This document shows positions 22,434 through 35,700 of a stretch of DNA of 64,000 nucleotides, piece by piece. The DNA comes from Acanthaster planci (taxonomy: Eukaryota > Echinodermata > Asteroidea > Valvatida > Acanthasteridae), in contig NW_019091421.1 of assembly GCF_001949145.1 (NCBI RefSeq), positions 1,092,206 to 1,156,205 of the forward strand. Direction: 5' to 3'. Position numbers and translations under genes: made by a program. Below the pieces are notes generated by a model. It saw nothing but the letters and a program-made list of their open reading frames with translations, was not told where the DNA came from and made no database searches. Positions within the stretch are counted from its first letter, which is position 1, and every line of letters starts with the position of its first letter.

Positions 22434-25400
22434 ACGATCCATCCGAATCCACTAAAACACACTCAACACTTGACCCGCCCGATGTTAAAAGGGCCGATTC
22501 GAAGAGTCTCGGTGACTCAGATTATTAAACAAAATTTCCACGTGGCTGCCACTGTTCAAATTTATAGGAAGAAACAGATATCTGCATTTGGTTTGACATA
22601 AACTGGGACTTTTAGCCCTATCATTGTCTTACCTGAAAATCAAAAAGTCCCACGACATGCAAGAAGAAAACCAACGCCTCGTCCCCTCGTCCGGTTAATT
22701 CACTGAAAGTCAGTAACCCGGTAATGTTTCCCTACCTTTTGTGGTAAGGAAGTCTGGATTCCAAATGAGTCTAGTGGTCGTTTTATCCGACGACCGATAT
22801 ATGAATTCCTTCTACCGACATAACTAGATCAACTTGTACTAAATAATTCATGAGCAAGCCGAGATGAATTAAACTTTAAAAGCAAGGATTGGAACTGATG
22901 CTCCTAAGCCTGGATTTGAATGCATCAGCTAAAACATAAATGCACATTGAAAATGCAAATAAAAGAACATCAGTGTGGAGGGAATATTCGCCAAACCACG
23001 GCCAAACAAACAACAGTGACTAATCCCCAGGGACCAACTAAAAAGGTTGAACAAGTGTTTGAAAGAGCCGTCTCTCTGACCACCTCCCCCCCGTTCTTCT
23101 TGAGGAAAAATTAGTCTACAAAAATTGGAGTTTTTCCGCGGGGGTGTAATGGCATAACTGAGGTACACTTTTGCAGGGGTCGGGGGGGGTAATGGGTTTC
23201 ACTGCACAGGCCTTGTCTTAAGCAGGGCCTGTAAACCCCCCAGTTAAGTTACAACACTGAGGAGAGGCAGACAGATCACCATTTTTTTGTTAAATTTGTC
23301 CACTCAATGACCGTTTTATGACTGCATTAAGAAAGACAGGGGGAAAAAAGGTGTACACATAAATAATTACAAAAATTTGAAACACTGTCTTCAAAAATCC
23401 ACATAATTTTTAATCTCTCCTTCAGATAATTGACCATGATTAGCTACAAAATCAGAGAATAAAATAAGGCAGAACATTGCTCATCTCCACTCCTATATTA
23501 CTGCATCTGAAGTTGACGTAACCAAAGAGGCACAAGAGCCACGAATCCATTCAATTACTGAAACTTCCAAAACTGAAAGGCACAGTAGTACGTGGGATAG
23601 AAAAAATAATAGCACGAGAATGCCAATTACTCTATCAAGCTATTTTGCACCATCTCCAGTTGGCATATGAGCTGGCTTCCCCGTGTCCCCCTCCCCCAGG
23701 CACTGTGCAACGGCTTTTGAACATCAAAAATGCTTCATTCAATTGAAAATTAATTTTGTTGGTGATAATTCCGTCTCCAGTGCAAATTACTTTGTTGTGC
23801 ATGTTCAAGTCAGTCTGCATGCATTTCTCGGTAATAAGGACTGTTGTGATTTTTAATCCTGTTTCCACAACATTTTGGACCCTTGAAAAGGTTCCTCTTC
23901 CAACCAGAAATGCTCATCTCTGATGATGACTTGCATAAAAAACAACAGAGAAATCGCATTAAGGATGACTTACTTACACATGTTCCTGATATACAAATCT
24001 GCCGTATTACAACTGCTCGCTATAAAAGATAAACACAAAATGCATCAAAATGGAATGGTTCTTGATCACACCTAAAACACGTTTATGTTCAGCTAAAAGC
24101 ATGAACTATATAATCAACAGTTGTGTACATCAATGCGAGCGTTTCTCTTCAGTTACTCCCCCCCCCCCTTCACAATAAACCCACTCTGACAAGACAATAT
24201 GGATACCACTTAACCCCCCATTCTAAAGAGCTTCTCTTATTCAATGGATCTTCTGTGGGTGACACTTTTCATGCAGCATTATTTGGCTTTAAAAAAATGC
24301 ACAATTAATGCCTAGCCAACTCCATGCACATGAACAGTTTTTGGGTTTCCCAACAGTTGTAATTCATAACATCTGTGCAGGTGTTTCAACAAATTGTTGA
24401 AATATAGCCATGGTGCCAACGCAACATCATCAATCATTTGAGTCCGTAGTCTGAACGTATGCAAGATAGGTGCATGCAAATCAAGTTTCTGCCCAAGATT
24501 CACGGACAATGTAAAAATACAACACCAATCTTTTACAACCAGTGTTCATATTCTCATCATATTCTCATAAATTTGACTGTATCATGACATGGACATTACA
24601 TATCCCGCCCATGGCTACCTTGTGAGGTTCCTAAAGGGCATGATCAAAACACTCCCAATTTGACATCAACAAAGAACTCAGAAGGCAAAATGCTACAGAA
24701 AACACAGGCTACCATTTTTGTTATATCAGTACAAAAAATGAAATGATGCAATGTGCTTATAAGCTGAAACAACAGAAAACAGACTAAATAGTAAATATCT
24801 AGCAAAATAAGGCAACTATAAATCTCATGCAAAATAAACATCTAAAAAAGTAATTACAATGCATAGGTACATTTCCAAAAGGCCGACTACATTTCCTTGT
24901 CAGGATTTCCACGTAAGGAACTTCCGCACAGCACGTGGTCATTATCATCTGTAAAAGAAAACCTGTCACTTCTTTTTGATGGATGTGCTTTTTTTTTACA
25001 GGATTTGAAAAAATCACACAAAAAAAAGGAGAACACAACCCAAAATCAACAGACAGATTTTTTTCCCCAGAGCAGTACAAAATTCATGACTGGTAACATC
25101 AAAGAGCGTGATGACTACACGTAGGACAGTAACAAAAAAGCTGTTTGCGTGAAACGCCTACATCTATTTAAATTAAGTAGTTACATCAGTTAACTGGTAG
25201 TTTCCGAGTAAGCATGTTACAAGATGGGAATGGGATTGTAGTACTTTTGTGTACAAATTGAAAGAGGTATTTTGGCATAGAAAGAGCAAGATCAATATGA
25301 AAAGGACAACCCTTCCCCAAAGTCCAAAAGTCCAATAGAAGTACCTTTAAGACATATCAAACTTACATGCATGATGGTTTGACAATTCTCTTTGCACAAC

Positions 25401-26792
25401 AGATTCATAATATGAGTAACTCTGCATATGACTTTCTTGCATCAATGATATCTCAGGCCTATTGTAATGGGCAGCTCGACTCAAAGCAGCAGGACACTGA
25501 CTAGACCACAGCAACACTTCCACTAGACAAACAATTAAGTCTTACCAAAGGGGATTAAACAACCGACATGGTGATCGATGACCAACGTTGTGAGCAGGAC
25601 CCAATGCCCCAAAATAGCTAGTAAGCAAAAGGTGCTGCTTTGCCGACTGATCTTGCACAGCAAATTCCAGCAACAGACCAGTAGCAATGGACATCAAGTG
25701 TGACTGTGTCACATTTGGGTGGATGATCAGCATGGCCTTGCCAAAAATGTGACCTGCTCCCAAAGTTAGCTGAAAGTTGGAATTTTCAAAAATTGAGACA
25801 TTGGTAATTTTTAATTCAGCGGAAAAAGAGCTTTCCAGTGGTATGTACGTGGACCACTCAGGGTAAAAGTATAAGCTGATGATGTGACATTATTCTGGCA
25901 GCTTTGTGTCTTTGTTTCCGACACTGTTTCAACATTTCAGACCAGGCCTGAATAATGCTATCATCAAAACTGCTGAGAAAATGACATTTTTAATATATGA
26001 TCCCGCAAAATATTTAGAATCAAATAGGAGACGGGTTACTCTTCCCAAATATTACAAACCCAAATACTGACCTACACTTCAATGTGACTTTGAACGCTCA
26101 AAATAGTAAAACTTTCATTTTGTCGTGATGGCTCACAAATGTTGTTGGTGTGGCCAATATTAGATGCACAGATGCTTTAAGAAGTTGCTTCTTGTCCACT
26201 CTTTAGCAGAAAACTACGGCCTGAAGTGATGCTGACACTGAACTTGAGGAATAAGGAATATGTGATCAACGATGGAGGGAGTAGTGTAATCTTTAAGACA
26301 AATCATAAACAACATTTCTGGAAGTAAAATTCAACATTCTAAACCCCTACTACTACAGGAAAGTTAAATGTTTTCCCTTTTCGCACCGACAAAGTAGCTT
26401 TAGAAACTCTGAAAAATATGTGCACTGCACTGCAGGTTATGGCTGGTACCAACATTTCCTAGAAATACTCAGCTGATCCTTCGCGCCTGTTCATTTCCAC
26501 CCTGCAGTGCTTTGCTCATGCCTTGCCAAGATGACATTGTCCAGCCAAAGAAAGGCAGAGGAAGTGATTTTTCATTGTTCGGTAATAAACTGTCCAAAGT
26601 AAAATATGCTCAAACTGAAACCAATTTATGTCATTTCCTTGATGGAAAACCCAACACCTGTTAAGTTAATTACAAGAACCAGCTCAATCCGTTTACCTCT
26701 ATGATTACCCCCCCAAAAAAACAAAAACATCATATACACGTACAATTGCGTCCCTCTCAAAAGACTACTGCCGAGCAGACGTGACCACCGTG

Positions 26793-29700
26793 TTATGCCC
26801 AATCTTTCTTGATGTCAAAACTCCACTCCCATTCCAGGTAGATATTCTTGTCATCATCAGTGAATTTACTCTTGACTGTGTAGTGGCCACGGGCCATCAT
26901 GCCTGCGGGAGCTTCGTCCTCAGGCGTTCCATACTCATACACCTCTGTCTTGGGTCCGTAGCTGCCCACCATCAAATTGTCCTTGCCGACTGCAAACAAT
27001 AGGAGGAATAAAAAGGCTGTTTCATTCAAATGTTGGGGGTTATGACTTTTTAAAACCTGACAGAAACAGATGTGCACCCAACACAGCTAAATACATGGCA
27101 GTTAAATTTTATTTTATTACATCTCTGCCTTGGGCTATTTGTTGGATTTTCCTCACCTGCAGTGTCTCAAATTTTGTCAAAATGTGTGTCTTCGCCTGAA
27201 TTTGTAGGACATGGACAGACTCAGCGCACCATTTTAATTTTGATGGACATTTGTGCCTAGTTCAAAAACAAGATCTTAAAGGTGTAGAAGACATTTTTAG
27301 GTAGGGCATAAAAAGGAGCTCTCAACCAAATGGATTTGGAGTAGAATCTCACTGTCACCAGTAAATGTGCATTCATTTAATTTGTAGCCTTTGAACTGCG
27401 GCTGCAAATTATCCAGCACTTGTGTCCGCCAAGTAAGAAATGAAAGCCTATGTTACAGCCTTCGTTACACCGAGGATATTGTCCTTAGCTTTCTGTCAAG
27501 CAAAGGCTGCCCAGGGAATTTGTGGTGGACTGTTGTAAGAAGTGTGACAACTGCTCTCTGACCAGGTTTCACACATTACTCATTACAGGTATTTTACAGC
27601 ACATAGTGCCCTACAAATACCTATCCGCCTCAAACAGAAGCACCCCCTCATCAGTTGAAAACAAACGGCATTGGTTGGGAGTGTTCACTTTGTTGGTAGT
27701 GCACGGCAGTCCCACTCACATAACCCGCACGCAACAAAAGTATCTGCAAGCATTTTTTTATTTGATAACTCCAATTGTACGTGAGACTTTACAAGATATG
27801 GTGCTACACAGGAACAGAAAAATACGAGGATGTTTTTTCGAAGTGGTCGTCAAAATTAGACTGTTAATTAAAAGGTTTTTAAATCATTTGTGGCATAAGT
27901 TGCCAAAATGTAATGTTTCCCTTTAAGAAATAAATACATACGGAAGGAATTCTTCCCACATTATTTGTTTTGTGGAATTTTCTGTAAAACGAAGTAATTC
28001 TGGAACGTCAGGGTAAACTGTCAAGTGTGTTAGATTGATAAATAAGAAACCTAAACAGAAATTACAGTTTCTTTGGTAGGCCACCATTCTAAGCTTAATT
28101 CTAGCCCTGGATATAGCCTCATATTTTCCATGCTACACTGTTTTTTCAGACTGATGGATCGCTGGTTCACAGCTAATGACGTGCCAACATGAAGCGCGGG
28201 TACCAACTGGCCTAGCGTAAAGTGAGCGCTACACAAATGTCTGTGTACTCGCTAATACTAGGGGGTTTGCTGTGAGAAAACAACCATATATTGGTAGTTT
28301 ATGCAAAATGAAATTTCATTCAAGATGAGTTTTTCATCAAGTTTTTTCATGATCAAGTTTTTCATCATCACATGTCACTTGAAAAAATCTGTAGAATTTG
28401 TACAGAAAGGCTTCATCCAAGACAGAAAAATCCTAAACAAAAACCACGCCCCTGCAGCAATATTCAAAAGGAGATTTTCACTGTGTTTCAAGCATGTCAA
28501 GTGAGTATGTGCCAAATGACACACCCGACCAGCATCCAACCTTTGTCAAAGATACGCCAGGAAGATCTACCATTTTACAGGTGGTACTCGAGACACGCAT
28601 GTAGATGTAAATAAACGTCTGCTAAGCCAGAAAATCCAATCTGACCGGCCTCCACACGAGAGAACCGGTACATGCTTGTGAGTGAGCTTGTGAGCAGGGG
28701 AGAGGGGTCCACACAAGAGACGACGATCTTTTCATTCTGCATATGTCTGCCGGGACAGGACACACGATGTCCGTTCTGTTGCAGCAATGCAAACATTTTT
28801 GCACACCTTGATGGAGAATGGAGTGAGCCAAGCCAGCAAGTGCCAGTTAGTTTGGACTTGATCCACAACAGGGGAGATGAGCAAGCCATGTGTTCAGACC
28901 CCTGTGAGCACAATTTCTGCACAGTCTGCACAGCGTACATTCAAGAGAGACACGTCAAATTTGATGTGTCCAATGTGCAAGGCCGACATAAAGTACAAAC
29001 AAATCACAAAGAGTCCCCGAGTACTGACTATAAAACGTGACAACCTGCTGGTTGTTTGTAGCAAGTGCCAGAAAATTGGAAAACTGTAACATGCATGCGG
29101 TTAAGTTAATCCACCCACCCCAAGTTCACAATTGTCAAGGCAGCACAGATTCAATCAAATGAGTCAGAAACAGAAAAAAAATTGCTACAGCTGCAAAAGT
29201 GCTGAAAGACCTGGCGAACTACCACAAGTATAGAGACCCCATACCAAAAATTGTTAAAGATGTTGCTGACAAATGGACTTGGCTCAAGCTAAAACGTGAC
29301 AATCATGTAACTACCATTACAACTGGTGGTCAGGTAAATTTTCATTTCATGATAAAGTTCAACTTTATTTCAAATTGCTCTCAATCATTTAACACATGCT
29401 AGTAAAATAACATTGAAGCTTCACAACTGCATATTTGATGATTTAAATAGAGAATTTATCAACCTCACAGGACCTAATTGCATTTACTAAAAGCAGTAAA
29501 TCAATTCATTAGTTACAATACATTCTCATTACAAATGGAGATGCATCTGTTAAATATTTCATAGCTGGACGTGTATCAAACTGGCCAATGCAATTTACCA
29601 TCTTAAAAACAGCCTACATATACGCAAGTGACAACAAAGAAATCAACTGTATCCCATGATGCTACTGAATCCACTGAAGCTGGCACGAAGACTCAGCTAT

Positions 29701-32700
29701 TATCAGCAGAAATATCCCTCATTATGATGCAAGACTGCAAACTGGCTTGGACTCAGCTTAGAAAATTAAGAAGGTACAGTATGACTATGAAATAAAAGTC
29801 ATAGGAAACCAGTACAAGTAAGTGATAATGGACATGTTTTGAAAATTACGTATTCAATCCTAAAGTTTTTTTTGGGGGGGGGTTGGGGGAAAGCCTAAAT
29901 TATCATTTACTGTTGCAGAGGAAACAATCTCAATAGGCCTTTTGTGAGTTAAATTTGAATAAAATCTGAGTTATCTGATTGCACATAAACATAATGATTT
30001 GAATTCCCCAGACTAAAGACACTGTTGCTATACCTCGTGATTCGGGGCAAGCTTTTGCATAGCGACCACTATCTCTGGAATGGACTGGTTCCTTTGTGCC
30101 CTTCTTATTGAGAACAGTGTCTTGTTGCAAGGCATCTCTTATGTCACTAAGCAAAAGCTTGCCCCGAATCACGAGGTATAGCAACAGTGGTTTTAGTAAG
30201 GAGAATTTTAGTTGTTATGTTCGCATGAATTAATTTAAAGAACTCAGTGTACCAGATTTGGGTCAAAGTTAACTCGCAAAAGGTTTATTTGTCCAGTATT
30301 TTCATTATTTACAGGTACCTGAATGAATCAAAATGTCTGCCATCAGAAAGAGGACTGAACAGAAGCACCTTCTAAAGGACTACCTTCAAGGGGAAATGGC
30401 TGAACTCCTTTTCACCAGTGATAAGGCTGATGGAGTAAATGGTCTCTCTACAAGACCTGTTCCCTTTGCTTTTGTTGGGGACCTCACAGAGCAGAAAAAG
30501 ATTTTGTCTTCCAATTAAAGCCAGCAAAGAGACACTGGTGTCTGCTTTCTAAAGGGAAAAACACAGTTGAATTTTTGACAGCCTGTGACTGTTCTAAAAC
30601 AGATAGGTTAACATGATATATGTACATGTATGATAAAATGTGCATTAATCGGGGCTCTTCAATGTCTCTGCCAACAGAAATGGTACTCTGACGTGACATG
30701 AGGTAGTTATTCCTGAAGACAAAATATGGATAAAAGTTGGGGGAGATAAGGGTGACTCTTCCTTTAAAATGGCATTTCAAATTGTCAATGTGAGCACCCA
30801 AACTCCCTTCAAAACACTGTAATGTTCGCCAGCTTTGACGCAGCGAACATCCCACGGGTCCTTCCTCCAACGTTCCAACAGATTGCAAAACTGGGATCTG
30901 CAAAGTGGAAGTAAGCTGGTATTAATTTCTATGCACAATGAAAGTTCAATATTATACACTGCACATACATACACATGGCTCTGTTTTCAATTTTAGAATA
31001 AGAGAAATACTGAGTAAAGTTGTCTTCTATCTTTAGTAAATTGCCCAACAATATCTAAATACCCCTTTGCAAATTTTTTTTGTTTTGAATTTCCCTTTTT
31101 TTTTCATTTTTTAGACAACGGTCAATTCCCTTTTTTCCAATGCCAGCATAATTTTACTCACATGAAGTGCATGAAAAACACCATTGGTTTTGTTTTCATT
31201 GAACAGCCCCTTGTTATAAAAGCACTCACCGCTGTTCCCCTTAAAGTGGCTGAGAAAAGCCTGACGGATGACATCCCCTTGGCAGCACATGACAAAGTAT
31301 GACGTGAAGCTGCTCAACTTAGACTACACTTCCAGGAGCTCTTCATGAAGTTTGCTGATGGTCACAAGGGAATAAACCACAGCTTTGCAGCAACTCAACA
31401 GCAGATAAACTGCGTTGGTATGCACACAAATTGAAGTTGTTTCACCAAAAAAAGCAGAAAGTCTCACCTCATAAAATTTCCTGCTTACTCTATTTGGAAA
31501 AATTAAACATTCCTTATTGTTTTGCAATTAATCCTGTTTCCAGAGACGAGTATACCAAACTTCATGGCCACTTAAAGGCAGCTTCTCCCAGAATTACTCC
31601 AAAACCTCACTGGAAGATCACTCGGTCGAGCAATTAACCAAATTCAAAGTGGGGTTTGGGTTACTAAATGAAAGGGGAGAGGGGGCCTGATACAGAATTC
31701 AACCATACAGGGAGGGCTGTACAAGGAATGGGGGAGAACTTCAAAAGCTCATGGCCATTATGTGCCACCATCATGTCTCCACGTCTCCTGAAGTTCGGAG
31801 GGAACCTTCCAATACCTGAAAATGCAACAAGAAAGCAATAAACTGCACTGAAACATGCAACAAGTCAACCATCATGCTTTCTTCAAGGCATGCCTTACCT
31901 TGTCAAAGTTAACTTTACTTACATGTTGTCATTTGATTGATTTTACAGTGCGTTCAGTTTGTTAATTACCCTGCCTCAGTATCCATGCAACATGTACATG
32001 TAATGCCGGTAATCTACCCCGGTACAAGCACACTCATGTATACATGTACCTTAGTTGCATATGCAGCAGTTTTTTTTCCCATGATGCATTACATGTATGT
32101 GTAAGATTAATATACACACTAAACTTTGAAAAAAAAAATTGAACACTTGTTACTGCCAGACATCGACATAACAGTGTTTATATCGTTACGTGTAAGCAGG
32201 GCATGCAGGTTTACACCATTAGAGCACAACTCAGAAGTTTTAGAATGTCATAGCATGTAACATGAATTGTTAGGAACACTGAAACTTGGGACTACATATG
32301 CATAACCGGGGAAACTTCATCCTCGACATGACTTAACCTGTAAATACATGAATAACTTTCGACTTGACACTTGGTGTGTATTGGACATGATTGGCTTGTG
32401 AAAAAAGTGAATGCTTAAAATTTATGAACATGAAAAATCATTAATCTGATCTGAAGCCAGCGTCTTTGTCTGGTCCGTATCTTGATGAGATTCCCCTGCC
32501 AACATACAGTGTAGGTTAACCATGTAAGTGTAAACACACGACTGAAGGACTAGAATTTAACGTCTTACTTTTTAAGCCTGGCAGTCATGAGAGTCTGTGA
32601 GTACAAAAGCAGGTGCTTAAACAAAAGCTCAGAGAATTTCATTGAAAATGTAGCTTTGCCATATATAAGAATAAACTTGGATAACTGCGTAACAAGTAAT

Positions 32701-35700
32701 AAAGCATTCTTTATTATTCCTTTTAAAAGTAAATCCAAGTTTAAAGGTGCAAAATTGGAGGGAGGAACAGGCATGTATATGATGAGTTCAGGTGAAATCT
32801 TCATACAACAGTCATTTAACGCCCCTTGTCGTGTTTGTTAGTGCATGAGAATCTTTATTACCAGCCTACACAACGACTGTTACATGTTTCAATACCCGAA
32901 TTGCATCGTGTTTATAGAGCACAAGAAAAATCAGACTTTCATGCAATTGAAAATATCTAATTTTTATATTTACCTTCAAAATCCTCCATTTGACCATCTA
33001 GAATCACGTCTGTAAGTGTCCCCAACGTGCCCAAATAGCCAACGCAATGCACTGCACGACCGACACGCCTTGCATGCGACGACGACTCGAAACAAATTTT
33101 TCTTTACATATCAAGTTGTTGACTCAGTTTTCACTAAACAATGAGGGCCTACATTTGGTGTTCACATCATATCAAAAATGATGTCGAATCTGTCAATATA
33201 TCATTGATTCAACTCTCAAACCACTATATTTCTCTTCAATACGTGACTTTTTTTGCAGAAAAAATACGATACACATTTATCAACCGTACACCCGCGGTTG
33301 CAACATCCCATATTGTAAGTGCACAATGCAGGCACTTGTACACAAAGGATTATGGCAGTTCCTGGTACATGGCCTCATTGTGGCTTTTAAAACTTTATAT
33401 AGTCATCTGTTCCATATTCATAAGGAAAATACATCAAACTTTTGCATTTTTTAGCGGGGCATTAAAATTCCTGGACACAACAAGAGGACGCTATGCATAA
33501 TGCATGAGAGGGAAGAGGGAAGTAGTTATTTTACGCGTGAAATGGCCATGAGCGATGTGACCATGATGCGTTCTAATTTCCCAGTCATTCGTAAACCCAA
33601 CAATTCAGTTCTGACCAAAGGCGCCTCTGCTGCTAAGAAAATAGCACCCTTTCTTAGTCAAGCTCAAGGCCCATAAATGGTTGTTATTTTCACTCACCTC
33701 TGATTCCCTTTCTGTGAGTAGTCTGGAAATACCTCAGACCAGAAACAATCTCACGCTGGACCTTTAAAGGTAACAGAAACCAAAGGGCATGTACAGTAAG
33801 ACATTGCTGTATTAAGGTACCACAGAGAATTCTGTTGTTCATACAAAGAGAACCAAATATGTAGGAGAGCGGAAAAGTCCTAGGAGTGATGAAATGTGTC
33901 CGTCATTCATCAGCTCTTGAAGGTGTTCAATTCAAGCCAGAAATAACTTTACACACAACTCGCTTCTTGCCGTGTAATTTCTTGCTACAATTTTTGTAAG
34001 CATACGGACACTAAATAAACTTGAGAGCAACAAAAACTCAAAGAGTATATTCATAAAACAATAGCTATATTACTCATTTCTTAATTTTTCAAAAATGTAA
34101 GGAAGCTAAATAAACTAGAAGGCCAGTACACAAAATCAAGATCATATTGATGAAAACATACTTTTCTATAACTTTTTAGAAAACATACATGTCTGGACAT
34201 TAAATGAAAACGAAGCTGGCAAACAAAATAACAGTCAACATAAGCCATGTTGATGGAGTAACATCAGTACATGTGTTACGAATAAATTGTCGTAGACATA
34301 ATTGATGTGCAAAAAAATAAACATGTCTAAACTCAGGCAAGCAAAGCTATTGGGCTATCATATTGTTGAAACAAAGGCTGTCAAGTATGAATGAAAAGGA
34401 GAAAACGATGAAGATAGGCATCATAATTGTTGAGCGATTCCAGTGTGACTCAGCCCACCAACTAGTTACGAATATGTAAGCTAATTCCAAATCATACAAT
34501 TACATCATTCACATTATGTACACGTCTGTATTGATGCCACACTCTTCTTTGTATGTGTGATGCAGTCCTTCAGGACACTGCATTGTTTGTGCTGAGCCAT
34601 GCGTGAATTTAGGCTTAAATTAAGGACTAATCCAATTTGACGCGATAACTTCAGCAGGACGCATACCTCCCTTTGGCTAATCACGACACCCTATTGGTCG
34701 AAGAGGCATGTAATGCATGCGTACATGTACTACCTGTCCACGAGCATTGCCACCGCAGTAACGGCTTCTTATTTTGGTTATTGACTTACACTATACTGAA
34801 AAATCATTCATGCTGCTCGATAATATCATAAACACTGCCTCAACATTATTGACAGAAACTGCCAAAGGAAATTAATTAAGGAAGGAACACATTCAAGGGA
34901 GAAATGGAGGATTTGGAGCACTAAGGCAGGATCCAGTCTTTACATGGAGCCAGTCAGACGTGACAGCTTCATAGCAAGTGGTAACGACTCACCCTGAATT
35001 TTATAAAAATCCTGTAAGGGGTTCCTTCTTTGATCACAAATGGGCTGTCCTTCAACTTCGAAGTATCACCTTTGAACGAACCAAAAAGATACAAACGTAT
35101 CAATAAATATGGCTAAACCTAGAAATATGAGTTATCACAGTTGAAAACAGACATGGGTCGCTAACAATTTAGGCCGTGTCCGAAACGCGCTTCCAGAGCT
35201 ACGGCTGGGTCTATTGTCTGCGCGTCTCCACGCATTTCCAATGGAGCGAAGACCTAGACCTAGCTCTAGACAAGGGTTTGGGATGCAGCCGTAGCTTTTC
35301 AGCTATGGTGCATCTCCTTTTTTAACTAAAAAATGTGTATTTAAGAAAAAGTGCATCACAAGTATTTTGCTTTTGAATCCCTTTCAAGATAAGGACCGTC
35401 AAGGGGGAACGGAAGATTTTTCACACACAGGAAAATTGCCAATAGACCGATCTCTTAAGCCCCACCCCATTGTTTTCTGACTAATCATGGCTGTGCACGA
35501 AAGTCCAACATACGTGCACGTTTGAATGATGCATGCGGGTGGAACTTGTAGTGTGGCTTTGGAGAAGGGCACACATTAAGTGCCCAAGTGTGCAGTGGGC
35601 AGGGCTTACTGAATCGATTTACTGACTTCGTGCATTCTGAGCATAAAGGTAAAAACTTTAGGGTCATTTTGGCTAAGCACTTTTCCCTCACCTTCCACCT

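Larger units (their letters stand above)
13631..26792. other. Intergenic spacer between the two RhoGDI genes
   Basis: About 13 kb with no recognised protein-coding exon. It should contain any non-coding first exon and promoter of RhoGDI-1 toward its left part, and the 3' untranslated region of RhoGDI-2 at its right end. It is dense in transposon-derived sequence: MITE copies at 15064-15304 and 16390-16878, a foldback SINE at 21205-21650, and palindrome-rich elements at 21862-22433. ACATGTA-rich patches occur near 14.46-14.70, 15.95-16.03 and 17.09 kb. Confidence 0.5.
26990..33697 (-). other. RhoGDI-2 intron 4 (6.7 kb)
   Basis: Large last intron. Most of its centre is the decayed plus-strand gene described at 28360-31840, with a near-perfect inverted repeat at 30012-30196 inside it. 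The flanks (26990-28300 and 31850-33690) show no gene; the right flank is AT-rich. Confidence 0.6.

Noticed and set aside
28575-28940. Minus-strand 121-codon open frame
   Set aside because: It overlaps the plus-strand RAG1-like/RING fragments, which carry ordered Cys/His motifs. The minus frame has no such pattern.
28360-31840. A functional RAG1 or ProtoRAG locus
   Set aside because: Only N-terminal-type motifs are seen, frames are broken and at least one zinc-ligand Cys is apparently changed. No RAG1 core or RAG2-like gene was recognised nearby.
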